Source: Subsaxibacter sp. CAU 1640 (GTDB taxonomy: Bacteria > Bacteroidota > Bacteroidia > Flavobacteriales > Flavobacteriaceae). From it: a stretch of DNA of 64,000 nucleotides. A program made the position numbers and the translations under genes. Of the stretch, positions 36,166 through 44,173 are shown one piece after another (positions within the stretch are counted from its first letter, which is position 1; every line of letters starts with the position of its first letter). The notes beneath the pieces were generated by a model. That model was not told the origin of the DNA and made no database searches. It saw only the letters and a program-made list of their open reading frames with translations. Where the stretch lies: contig NZ_JALNMI010000002.1 of the NCBI RefSeq assembly GCF_023156585.1, positions 124,001 through 188,000 on the forward strand, written 5' to 3'.

Positions 36166-38574
36166 ATGAGTAAACGTAGAATCAAAAAAACTGCCATCAT
36201 TGGCTCTGGAATTATGGGAAGTGGCATTGCCTGTCACTTCGCAAATATTGGAGTTGAAGTATTGCTTCTAGACATTGTGCCAAGGGAGTTAACCGATGCC
36301 GAAAAAGCAAAAGGTCTGACACTCGAAGACAAAGTTGTCAGAAATAGAATCGTTAACGACTCTTTGACGGCCTCATTAAAATCGAAACCCTCTCCTATTT
36401 ATCATCAAGATTTTGCAAGTCGCATTAAAACTGGTAATCTTGAAGATGACATCGCCAAGGTGAAAGATGTGGATTGGATTATGGAAGTTGTTGTGGAGCG
36501 TCTTGACATCAAGAAGCAAGTATTTGAAAAGTTGGAAAAATATCGAACTCCAGGTACTTTAATCACATCAAACACATCTGGTATCCCTATTCACTTTATG
36601 AGTGAAGGTCGCAGTGAGGATTTTCAAAAGCATTTCTGCGGGACACACTTTTTCAATCCAGCACGTTATTTAAAACTATTTGAAGTGATTCCTGGACCAA
36701 AAACGGATGCTTCGGTGTTGGAATTCTTAAACGGTTATGGAGAACAGTTTCTAGGAAAAACGTCTGTCGTTGCCAAAGATACACCAGCATTCATTGGTAA
36801 CAGAATCGGCATTTTCAGCATTATGAGTTTGTTCCATACTGTTAAAGAAATGGATTTGACAGTTGAAGAAGTCGATAAATTGACTGGCCCAGTAATCGGC
36901 AGACCCAAATCAGCCACATTCCGTACAGTGGACGTTGTTGGTTTAGATACATTGGTTCACGTAGCCAATGGCATTAGAGAGAATTGCCCTAAAGATGAAC
37001 GCCTAGAGCTTTTCAAACTTCCAGATTTCATAGATACAATGATGGAAAAGAAATGGTATGGAAGCAAAACAGGTCAAGGTTTTTATAAACTCGAAAGAAA
37101 ATCAGATGGTTCAAAAGATATTTTATCATTAGACCTCAATACATTAGAATACAGAGCCAATAAAAAAGCCAATTTTGCTACGTTGGAACTTACCAAAACC
37201 ATTGATAAAGTGGTTGACCGCTTCAAAGTTTTGGTTTCTGGAAAAGATAAGGCCGGTGAATTTTACCGAAAGAGTTTTGCAGCATTGTTCGCTTATGTTT
37301 CAAATCGTATTCCCGAAATCACTGACCAATTATATAAGATTGATGATGCTATGAAAGCTGGTTTTGGATGGGAACACGGTCCTTTCCAAATTTGGGATGC
37401 CATCGGTGTAGAAAAAGGCATCGAGATGATGAAAGCGGAAGGTTTGGAGCCATCTGATTGGGTGAATGAGATGTTGGCATCTGGAAGCAAATCGTTTTAT
37501 ACGGTTAAAGATGGTGCAAGCTATAGCTACAACATTCCTTCAAAATCTCAAGAAAAAATTCCGGGACAAGATTCATTCATCATATTAGATAACATTAGAA
37601 AGTCGAATGAAGTTTGGAAAAATTCCGGAGTCGTTGTTGAAGATTTAGGTGATGGAATTTTGAATGTCGAATTTCAAACAAAAATGAACACCATTGGTGG
37701 CGATGTACTTGCTGGACTCAATAAAGCCATCGATTTTGCTGAAAAAGATTTTGCTGGATTGGTGGTTGGAAATCAAGCTGCAAATTTTTCGGTCGGTGCA
37801 AACATCGGAATGATATTTATGATGGCTGCAGAGCAAGAATATGACGAGCTTAATATGGCTATCAAATATTTCCAAGACACGATGATGCGTATGCGCTATT
37901 CATCAATTCCTACTGTGTCAGCGCCTCACGGAATGACTTTGGGAGGTGGTTGCGAGTTGTCGCTGCACGCTGACAAAGTAGTTGCTGCTGCGGAAACTTA
38001 TATGGGACTTGTTGAGTTTGGTGTTGGTGTGATTCCTGGTGGTGGTGGTTCCAAAGAAATGGCTTTGAGAGCTCAAGATCTATTCAGAAAAGGAGACGTG
38101 GAATTAAACATCTTGCAAGAATATTTCCTTACAATCGGAATGGCGAAGGTCTCCACATCGGCTTATGAAGCATTCGATTTAGGAGTTCTTCAAAAAGGAA
38201 AAGATATTGTTGTTGTCAATAAAGACAGACAAATTGCTACTGCAAAAGCGCACGCCAAATTGATGGCCGATGCTGGGTACACACAACCTGTGAAACGAAG
38301 CGACATCAAAGTTCTTGGTAAGCAAGCACTCGGTATGTTCTTGGTAGGAACTGATTCTATGGAAGATAGCAACTACATCAGTGAACACGATCAAAAAATC
38401 GCAAACAAATTGGCTTATGTGATGGCAGGAGGTGACTTATCAGAACCGACACTTGTCACCGAGCAGTATTTGTTGGATTTGGAACGTGAAGCGTTTTTAT
38501 CACTTTGTACCGAAAGAAAAACCCTAGAACGTATTCAACATATGTTGAAAACAGGAAAACCGCTTCGCAACTAA
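36166..38574 (+). CDS. fadN: 3-Hydroxyacyl-CoA dehydrogenase / enoyl-CoA hydratase, FadN type
   Basis: A bifunctional beta-oxidation enzyme of 802 residues with the dehydrogenase first and the hydratase last, as in Bacillus FadN rather than E. coli FadB. The NAD-binding start is AAIIGSGIMGSGIACHFANI-like (AIIGSGIMGSGIACHFANIG, about residues 9-28). Dehydrogenase motifs: HFFNPARYLKLFEVIPGP and KDTPAFIGNRIG. The hydratase domain (from about residue 490) has SAPHGMTLGGGCELSLHAD and the FGVGVIPGGGG loop with the catalytic Glu region. The operon continues with thiolase and acyl-CoA dehydrogenase. Confidence 0.93.
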   Translation: MSKRRIKKTAIIGSGIMGSGIACHFANIGVEVLLLDIVPRELTDAEKAKGLTLEDKVVRNRIVNDSLTASLKSKPSPIYHQDFASRIKTGNLEDDIAKVKDVDWIMEVVVERLDIKKQVFEKLEKYRTPGTLITSNTSGIPIHFMSEGRSEDFQKHFCGTHFFNPARYLKLFEVIPGPKTDASVLEFLNGYGEQFLGKTSVVAKDTPAFIGNRIGIFSIMSLFHTVKEMDLTVEEVDKLTGPVIGRPKSATFRTVDVVGLDTLVHVANGIRENCPKDERLELFKLPDFIDTMMEKKWYGSKTGQGFYKLERKSDGSKDILSLDLNTLEYRANKKANFATLELTKTIDKVVDRFKVLVSGKDKAGEFYRKSFAALFAYVSNRIPEITDQLYKIDDAMKAGFGWEHGPFQIWDAIGVEKGIEMMKAEGLEPSDWVNEMLASGSKSFYTVKDGASYSYNIPSKSQEKIPGQDSFIILDNIRKSNEVWKNSGVVVEDLGDGILNVEFQTKMNTIGGDVLAGLNKAIDFAEKDFAGLVVGNQAANFSVGANIGMIFMMAAEQEYDELNMAIKYFQDTMMRMRYSSIPTVSAPHGMTLGGGCELSLHADKVVAAAETYMGLVEFGVGVIPGGGGSKEMALRAQDLFRKGDVELNILQEYFLTIGMAKVSTSAYEAFDLGVLQKGKDIVVVNKDRQIATAKAHAKLMADAGYTQPVKRSDIKVLGKQALGMFLVGTDSMEDSNYISEHDQKIANKLAYVMAGGDLSEPTLVTEQYLLDLEREAFLSLCTERKTLERIQHMLKTGKPLRN

Positions 38575-38585
38575 TTGCGATAAGC

Positions 38586-38606
38586 ATTGAGATTTTAGTA
38601 TTGAGT
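38586..38606 (+). repeat. Left 21-bp inverted repeat flanking the four-helix-bundle gene
   Basis: A 21-base sequence (ATTGAG...TTGAGT) that is the exact reverse complement of 38971-38991. It begins 12 bases after the fadN stop and ends 15 bases before the four-helix-bundle ATG. Confidence 0.85.
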
Positions 38607-38620
38607 AATGAGAATTTAAA

Positions 38621-38968
38621 ATGCATAAAGTAGAAGATTTAAAAATATGGAAGAAGTCAATTGATTTGGCTAAAACTATTTATCTACTAGTTGCACAATT
38701 ACCTTCTGACGAAAAATTTGGTCTAACATCTCAAATTAAAAGAAGTGCCGTCTCAATTCCTTCAAATATAGCTGAAGGAGCAGGGAGAAATTCACAAAAA
38801 GAGTTTAAGCATTTCTTAAGTATTGCTAATGGTTCAAATTATGAACTTCAAACTCAATTGATATTATTAGTAGAATTAAACCTTATAAACAAAGAGAAAG
38901 TACAACCAGTTATTGAATCTTGTATTGAAATACAAAAAATGAATTATTCATTTCAGCAAAAACTGTAA
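38621..38968 (+). CDS. Four-helix-bundle protein, 23S rRNA intervening-sequence (IVP/bAvd-like) family
   Basis: A 115-residue all-helical protein. Family signatures: MHKVEDLKIWKKSIDLAKTI (family start with K-x-W-x-x-A/S), then LTSQIKRSAVSIPSNIAEGA, the block shared by 23S rRNA intervening-sequence proteins and the accessory protein of diversity-generating retroelements. Here it is not in an rRNA gene but inside a beta-oxidation operon, flanked by exact 21-bp inverted repeats. Function is unknown; nucleic-acid binding is suggested by relatives. The location suggests an inserted, possibly mobile, unit. Confidence 0.85.
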   Translation: MHKVEDLKIWKKSIDLAKTIYLLVAQLPSDEKFGLTSQIKRSAVSIPSNIAEGAGRNSQKEFKHFLSIANGSNYELQTQLILLVELNLINKEKVQPVIESCIEIQKMNYSFQQKL

Positions 38969-38970
38969 AA

Positions 38971-38991
38971 ACTCAATACTAAAATCTCAAT
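38971..38991 (-). repeat. Right 21-bp inverted repeat flanking the four-helix-bundle gene
   Basis: Exact reverse complement of 38586-38606. It starts 2 bases after the four-helix-bundle stop and is followed by a partial direct copy (ACTCAATAC) before the thiolase gene. Confidence 0.85.
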
Positions 38992-39011
38992 ACTCAATAC
39001 TATAAAATAAA

Positions 39012-40202
39012 ATGAAACAAGCATATATCGTAAAAGCATACAGAACAGCTGTTGGCAAAGCACCAAAAGGCGTGTTCCGTTTTAAAAGAGCAGATGAATT
39101 GGGTGCTGAAACCATTCAATATATGATGAAGGAATTACCTCAATTGGATGTCAAACGTATTGACGACGTTATTGTTGGAAATGCGATGCCAGAAGGCTCT
39201 CAAGGTTTGAATATGGCTCGATTTATTTCCTTAATCGGATTAAATAGCGTCGATGTTCCAGGAGTGACTGTCAACCGTTTCTGTTCATCTGGAATCGAAA
39301 CCATTGGTATCGCCACTGCAAAAATTCAAGCAGGAATGGCAGATTGTATCATTGCTGGTGGTTCCGAAAGTATGAGCAGCGTGCCAATGACAGGTTTTAA
39401 GCCAGAATTGAATTATGATACCGTAAAGGCAGGACACGAAGATTATTATTGGGGAATGGGAAATACAGCAGAAGCTGTTGCAAAGCAATTCAAAGTATCT
39501 CGTGAAGATCAAGATGAGTTTGCCTATAATTCTCATATGAAAGCTTTGAAAGCGCAAGCCGAAAATCGTTTTCAACATCAAATTGTTCCCATTGAAGTAG
39601 AACAAACCTATCTCGATGATAACGGGAAAAAAGCAACTAAAAAATATACTGTTACAAAAGACGAAGGTCCAAGAGCAGGTACTAATCTTGAAGCTCTGGC
39701 GAAGCTACGTCCAGTGTTTGCCGCTAATGGTAGCGTCACAGCGGGTAACTCATCGCAAATGAGTGATGGTGCAGCATTTGTAATGTTGATGAGCGAAGAT
39801 TTGGTAAAAGAATTAAATCTAGAGCCTATCGCTCGACTGGTGAGTTATGCGGCAGCTGGTGTAGAGCCACGAATTATGGGAATTGGCCCAGTGAAAGCCA
39901 TTCCGAAGGCATTAAAACAAGCTAACTTACAACAATCAGATTTAGAATTGATTGAATTGAATGAAGCCTTTGCTTCACAATCATTGGCTGTCATCAGAGA
40001 ACTAGGCCTTAATCCGGATATCATCAATGTCAATGGTGGTGCCATTGCTCTAGGCCATCCTTTGGGCTGCACAGGAGCGAAATTGTCCGTTCAGCTATTT
40101 GATGAAATGCGTCAACGAAATATGAAAGGTAAGTATGGCGCTGTGACAATGTGTGTTGGTACCGGTCAAGGGGCTTGTGGAATTTTTGAATTTTTAAACT
40201 AA
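39012..40202 (+). CDS. fadA: Acetyl-CoA C-acyltransferase (thiolase)
   Basis: The last step of beta-oxidation, releasing acetyl-CoA. A thiolase of 396 residues with the nucleophilic Cys in VNRFCSSGIETIGIA (about residue 91), the GSESMSSVPM loop, the NEAFA motif, the active His in NGGAIALGHPLGCTGA and the second Cys in CVGTGQGACGIFEF. It lies downstream of the inserted four-helix-bundle gene and 21 bp before the acyl-CoA dehydrogenase. Confidence 0.95.
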   Translation: MKQAYIVKAYRTAVGKAPKGVFRFKRADELGAETIQYMMKELPQLDVKRIDDVIVGNAMPEGSQGLNMARFISLIGLNSVDVPGVTVNRFCSSGIETIGIATAKIQAGMADCIIAGGSESMSSVPMTGFKPELNYDTVKAGHEDYYWGMGNTAEAVAKQFKVSREDQDEFAYNSHMKALKAQAENRFQHQIVPIEVEQTYLDDNGKKATKKYTVTKDEGPRAGTNLEALAKLRPVFAANGSVTAGNSSQMSDGAAFVMLMSEDLVKELNLEPIARLVSYAAAGVEPRIMGIGPVKAIPKALKQANLQQSDLELIELNEAFASQSLAVIRELGLNPDIINVNGGAIALGHPLGCTGAKLSVQLFDEMRQRNMKGKYGAVTMCVGTGQGACGIFEFLN

Positions 40203-40223
40203 ACAACTTAATACAACAATAAA

Positions 40224-42026
40224 ATGGAAACAGTTGAAAAAGACATCTTACGTGGAGGTCAGTTTTTGGTAAAGGAAACAAAATGCGAAGACGTTTTTAC
40301 TCCAGAAGATTTTAATGAGGAGCAAAAAATGATGCGCGACTCTGTCATCGAATTTAATGACCGTGAGATTATTCCTCATAAACCTCGTTTTGAAGCCAAA
40401 GATTATGCGCTAACCGAGGAGGTAATGAGAAAAGCGGGTGATATGGGCTTCCTGGGAGTCGCCGTACCAGAAGCTTATGGTGGATTGGGAATGGGTTTTG
40501 TTTCCACAATGATTGTATGCGAATATATTTCCAGTGGAACTGGATCATTCAGTACGGCATTTGGAGCCCATACAGGTATTGGGACGATGCCAATCACACT
40601 TTATGGAACAGAAGAACAAAAGCAAAAATACGTACCAAAATTGGCTTCAGGTGAATGGTTTGGTGCCTATTGTTTGACCGAGCCTGGTGCAGGTAGTGAT
40701 GCAAACTCTGGTAAAACAACAGCTGAATTGACGTCTGATGGAAAGTCTTATAAAATCAATGGACAAAAAATGTGGATTTCCAATGCTGGTTTCTGCAAAT
40801 TGTTCATTGTATTCGCTCGAATTGAAAATGATAAAAACATCACTGGTTTTATTGTTGAAAATGATCCTTCAAACGGTATCACTTTAGGTGAAGAGGAACA
40901 CAAACTTGGGATTAGAGCTTCTTCCACTCGCCAAGTGTTTTTCAATGATACAGTCGTTCCTGTTGAAAATATGCTATCTGAAAGAGGTAACGGATTTAAA
41001 ATTGCGATGAATGCATTGAACGTTGGTCGTATTAAATTAGCTGCCGCCTGCCTCGATTCACAAAGAAGAATCACAACGACGGCTGTTCAATATGCCAATG
41101 AGCGCAAACAATTTAAAACTCCAATTGCTGATTTTGGTGCCATCAAATACAAGTTGGCTGAAATGGCAACAAGCGCTTATGCTGGTGAATCTGCGTGTTA
41201 CAGAGCTGCAAAAAATATTGAAGACCGAATTGCTTTAAGAGAAGCTGCTGGTAACAGTCATCAGGAAGCAGAGCTCAAAGGTGTTGAAGAATACGCAATT
41301 GAGTGTTCCATCTTGAAAGTGGCTGTTTCTGAAGACGTTCAGAACTGTGCTGATGAAGGCATTCAGATTTTTGGCGGAATGGGATTCTCTGAAGAAACAC
41401 CTATGGAAGCTGCGTGGAGAGATGCTCGTATTGCAAGAATTTACGAAGGCACTAATGAAATCAACAGAATGCTTTCAGTTGGGATGTTGGTCAAAAAAGC
41501 AATGAAAGGACACGTTGATTTGTTAGGACCTGCAACTGCTGTGCAAAATGAATTGATGGGGATTCCTTCGTTTGAAACGCCTGATTACTCTGAATTGTTT
41601 TCAGAAGAAAAAGAGATGATTGCAAAATTGAAAAAAGTTTTCTTGATGGTGGCTGGTGCTGCTGTTCAAAAATTCGGTCCAGATTTAGATGCACACCAAC
41701 AATTGTTGATTGCAGCTTCAGATATTTTGATTGAAATCTATATGGCGGAATCAACTATTTTGAGAACAGAGAAAAACGCTAAACGTTTTGGAGAAAAAGC
41801 GCAAGAAGTTCAAATAGCAATGGCGAAACTGTACTTATACAATGCCGTTTCTATTGTAGAGAAAAACGGAAAAGAAAGTATCATTTCATTTGCTGAAGGC
41901 GATGAGCAACGTATGTTGTTGATGGGCTTGAAGCGTTTTGTGAAATATACAAACTATCCAGATATCGTGGATTTACGCAAGGCCATTGCCGAAAAAGTAA
42001 AAACCGAAAATAAATACTGCTTCTAA
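40224..42026 (+). CDS. Acyl-CoA dehydrogenase, long form
   Basis: Flavin-dependent first dehydrogenation of beta-oxidation. A 600-residue member of the ACAD superfamily with an extra C-terminal domain, as in very-long-chain enzymes. Seen: YCLTEPGAGSDANSGKTTA (substrate and FAD contacts), KMWISNAGFCKLFIVFA, the helix ADEGIQIFGGMGFSEETPME and the catalytic Glu in RIYEGTNEINRM (about residue 406). It is the last gene of the operon and is followed by a terminator. Confidence 0.94.
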   Translation: METVEKDILRGGQFLVKETKCEDVFTPEDFNEEQKMMRDSVIEFNDREIIPHKPRFEAKDYALTEEVMRKAGDMGFLGVAVPEAYGGLGMGFVSTMIVCEYISSGTGSFSTAFGAHTGIGTMPITLYGTEEQKQKYVPKLASGEWFGAYCLTEPGAGSDANSGKTTAELTSDGKSYKINGQKMWISNAGFCKLFIVFARIENDKNITGFIVENDPSNGITLGEEEHKLGIRASSTRQVFFNDTVVPVENMLSERGNGFKIAMNALNVGRIKLAAACLDSQRRITTTAVQYANERKQFKTPIADFGAIKYKLAEMATSAYAGESACYRAAKNIEDRIALREAAGNSHQEAELKGVEEYAIECSILKVAVSEDVQNCADEGIQIFGGMGFSEETPMEAAWRDARIARIYEGTNEINRMLSVGMLVKKAMKGHVDLLGPATAVQNELMGIPSFETPDYSELFSEEKEMIAKLKKVFLMVAGAAVQKFGPDLDAHQQLLIAASDILIEIYMAESTILRTEKNAKRFGEKAQEVQIAMAKLYLYNAVSIVEKNGKESIISFAEGDEQRMLLMGLKRFVKYTNYPDIVDLRKAIAEKVKTENKYCF

Positions 42027-42065
42027 AATAGACTAATTCAAATTAATTTTAGTTGTTTGTTGAAA

Positions 42066-42098
42066 AAGTCAATCCTTTAGTTTGGATTGGCTTTTTTT
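42066..42098 (+). terminator. Terminator of the beta-oxidation operon
   Basis: Stem 42066-42075 with 42084-42093 (one G-T pair), eight-base loop, seven-T run. It lies 40 bases after the acyl-CoA dehydrogenase stop. Confidence 0.85.
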
Positions 42099-42134
42099 AT
42101 TTTCTTTATCTTTAAGAATTCAATCTTAAAACTG

Positions 42135-43406
42135 ATGACAAAACCGTTATTTCTGTTGCTTCTTTGTCTTTCTACATTGGCATTCTCGCAATCCAACACA
42201 GAAGTTTTTCTATTCGATTTGAAAACTGATAATGATGTTTTCGAGCTTTCAAATATGAAAAACATATCAAACAATGAAGGCTATGACAATCAACCTTCGT
42301 TTATGAACAATAAAACCATTCTGTATGCTGGTACGCGCAACGGACAAACGGACATCGTAATGTACGACATCACTTTAGGCACTAAAACTTGGATTTCTTC
42401 TACTGAAGGTGGTGAATATTCGCCGTTGAAAATTCCTGATCAGTCGGCTGTTTCGGCCATTCGTTTGGATCCTGATGGCAAGCAATTATTGTATCATTAT
42501 GATTTAAAAAACAATAAGAATTCGACTTTGATAGAGAATCTAGTAGTGGGATATCATAATTGGTATGCTCCAACTACAGTGATGTCAGCAGTTTTAGAGA
42601 CAGATTATTTATCGCTTTATAAAACAGATACTTCCAAAAAAGAAAACCATAAATTACAGCAAAACATTGGTCGTTCCATTCATAATATGCCAGGTTCGAA
42701 ATTGGTCAGTTACATTTCAAAAGAAAAGGATAGTATTTGGGAAATTAAATCCATCGATCCTATATCAGGCACAACCAAACTGATAATTGAAACGTTGCCT
42801 CTTTCAGAAGATATGTGTTGGTTAAGTGACCAAACCATCCTGATGGCAAAAGGCGGAACGCTTTATAAATTCAACCCGAAAAGTGATGAAAGTTGGACGT
42901 TGGCTGTATCCCTTTTAGACTATAACCTAACAAACATCACTCGCTTGGCCATAAGTCCTGATGGAACAAAACTTGCGGTCGTTGCCGAATTGATGAACCA
43001 ACCATTGGAACCAAAATTAGAAAACATCAAATGGATTGCTGGCAATTGGAAGGGTGAAGCTTTCGGTGGACAAACCGAAGAAAATTGGAGTGAACCTTCA
43101 GGTGGCTCTATGATGGCAACATTCAAATTGATTAATGACGGAAAAGTCTCTTTCTATGAAATTGAAATCATTCGGGAAGTTGAAAATACTCTGATTTTAC
43201 AATTGAAACATTTTGACAATGATTTGAAAGGTTGGGAAAGCAAAGATGAAACAGTCGATTTTCCTCTAAAGGAAATTACAGCCACAAGAGTCGTTTTTGA
43301 GGGAATGTCTTTTGAAAAAGTAAGTGACAACGAAATGAATGTCTATGTGGATATTCATCAAGACAATGGTTCGGTGAGAACTGTCGAATTCAATTACAAA
43401 AAATAA
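42135..43406 (+). CDS. Beta-propeller protein fused to DUF6265
   Basis: A secreted protein of 423 residues. ATG 42135 gives a signal peptide MTKPLFLLLLCLSTLAFSQ; the frame starts 16 codons earlier, inside the terminator, and is rejected. Residues about 20-290 form TolB/PD40-like blades (DNQPSFMNNKTILYAGTRNG, FVLSPDGT-like LAISPDGTKLAVVAEL). Residues about 300-423 match DUF6265: IKWIAGNWKGEAFGGQTEEN, then GGSMMATFKLINDGKVSFYE, resembling small lipocalin-like beta barrels. The fusion is unusual. The next gene starts 2 bases on. Confidence 0.65.
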   Translation: MTKPLFLLLLCLSTLAFSQSNTEVFLFDLKTDNDVFELSNMKNISNNEGYDNQPSFMNNKTILYAGTRNGQTDIVMYDITLGTKTWISSTEGGEYSPLKIPDQSAVSAIRLDPDGKQLLYHYDLKNNKNSTLIENLVVGYHNWYAPTTVMSAVLETDYLSLYKTDTSKKENHKLQQNIGRSIHNMPGSKLVSYISKEKDSIWEIKSIDPISGTTKLIIETLPLSEDMCWLSDQTILMAKGGTLYKFNPKSDESWTLAVSLLDYNLTNITRLAISPDGTKLAVVAELMNQPLEPKLENIKWIAGNWKGEAFGGQTEENWSEPSGGSMMATFKLINDGKVSFYEIEIIREVENTLILQLKHFDNDLKGWESKDETVDFPLKEITATRVVFEGMSFEKVSDNEMNVYVDIHQDNGSVRTVEFNYKK

Positions 43407-43408
43407 AA

Positions 43409-44173
43409 ATGAAAACTAACATTGCAATTATCATCGTTTTAGCTTGTTTCTTCAGCTGCAAAAAAAATCAATCTGAACCTAAAGAGACTCCAAGTCAAAA
43501 AAAAGAAACACAACTCATTGAAGTCAAAAAATCTATAGAACCTATCGTCATTGATGGTATTTCCGATGAACCCATTTGGAAGGAAACAAAATGGTATCCC
43601 ATCGATCAATTATGGGTAGGACAAGCTTATGATTCCACAGATTTTCAAGGGCGATACAAGTTAACCTGGACGGACAAATCCCTTTATGTTTTGGCTGAAA
43701 TAATAGACGATTCTATTTTTGACCAGAGAGCAGATCCTCTCAAATTTTGGTGGGATGATGACTGTGTGGAAGTTTTTATTGATGAAGATAACAGTGGTGG
43801 CGAGCATCAATATAATCATAATGCTTTTGCGTATCACGTAGCTTTAGATGGCAACGCTGCTGATATGTCCACAAAGGAAGAAGGCATATTGTTTAATGAG
43901 CACGTAGAGTCCAAACACACTACAGCAGGAAATGTGATGCTTTGGGAATTAAAATTCAATCTCTATAATGCTGAAACATTTGATGAAACCAAATCGAATG
44001 ATCCTGTGAAGTTGTCATCAGGTAAAAAGATTGGTTTCGCCATTGCCTATTGTGATAATGATGGCAGTCCAGAACGTGAAAACTTTATTGGCTCCATTCC
44101 AGTGGAAGGCGAAGACAAAAATCGCGGCTGGATTGACGCCAACATTTTTGGAACTTTGCTTCTAAAAGATTAA
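43409..44173 (+). CDS. CBM9-like carbohydrate-binding lipoprotein
   Basis: An envelope lipoprotein of 254 residues. Signal IIIVLACFFSCKKNQ with Cys at about 17. The rest is a carbohydrate-binding module family 9 fold: IVIDGISDEPIWKETKWYPI, LTWTDKSLYVLAEIIDDSI, WWDDDCVEVFIDEDNSGG, and the end FIGSIPVEGEDKNRGWIDAN. It probably binds a sugar or glycan at the cell surface. It sits with the upstream propeller gene and its stop overlaps the stop of the convergent GH15 gene (shared TTAA). Confidence 0.8.
   Translation: MKTNIAIIIVLACFFSCKKNQSEPKETPSQKKETQLIEVKKSIEPIVIDGISDEPIWKETKWYPIDQLWVGQAYDSTDFQGRYKLTWTDKSLYVLAEIIDDSIFDQRADPLKFWWDDDCVEVFIDEDNSGGEHQYNHNAFAYHVALDGNAADMSTKEEGILFNEHVESKHTTAGNVMLWELKFNLYNAETFDETKSNDPVKLSSGKKIGFAIAYCDNDGSPERENFIGSIPVEGEDKNRGWIDANIFGTLLLKD

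Noticed and set aside
38621-38968. Diversity-generating retroelement
   Set aside because: The gene resembles the Avd accessory protein, but there is no reverse transcriptase or template/variable repeat nearby.
42087-42134. Longer start for the propeller-DUF6265 gene
   Set aside because: Lies in the terminator of the acyl-CoA dehydrogenase gene; ATG 42135 gives a proper signal peptide.
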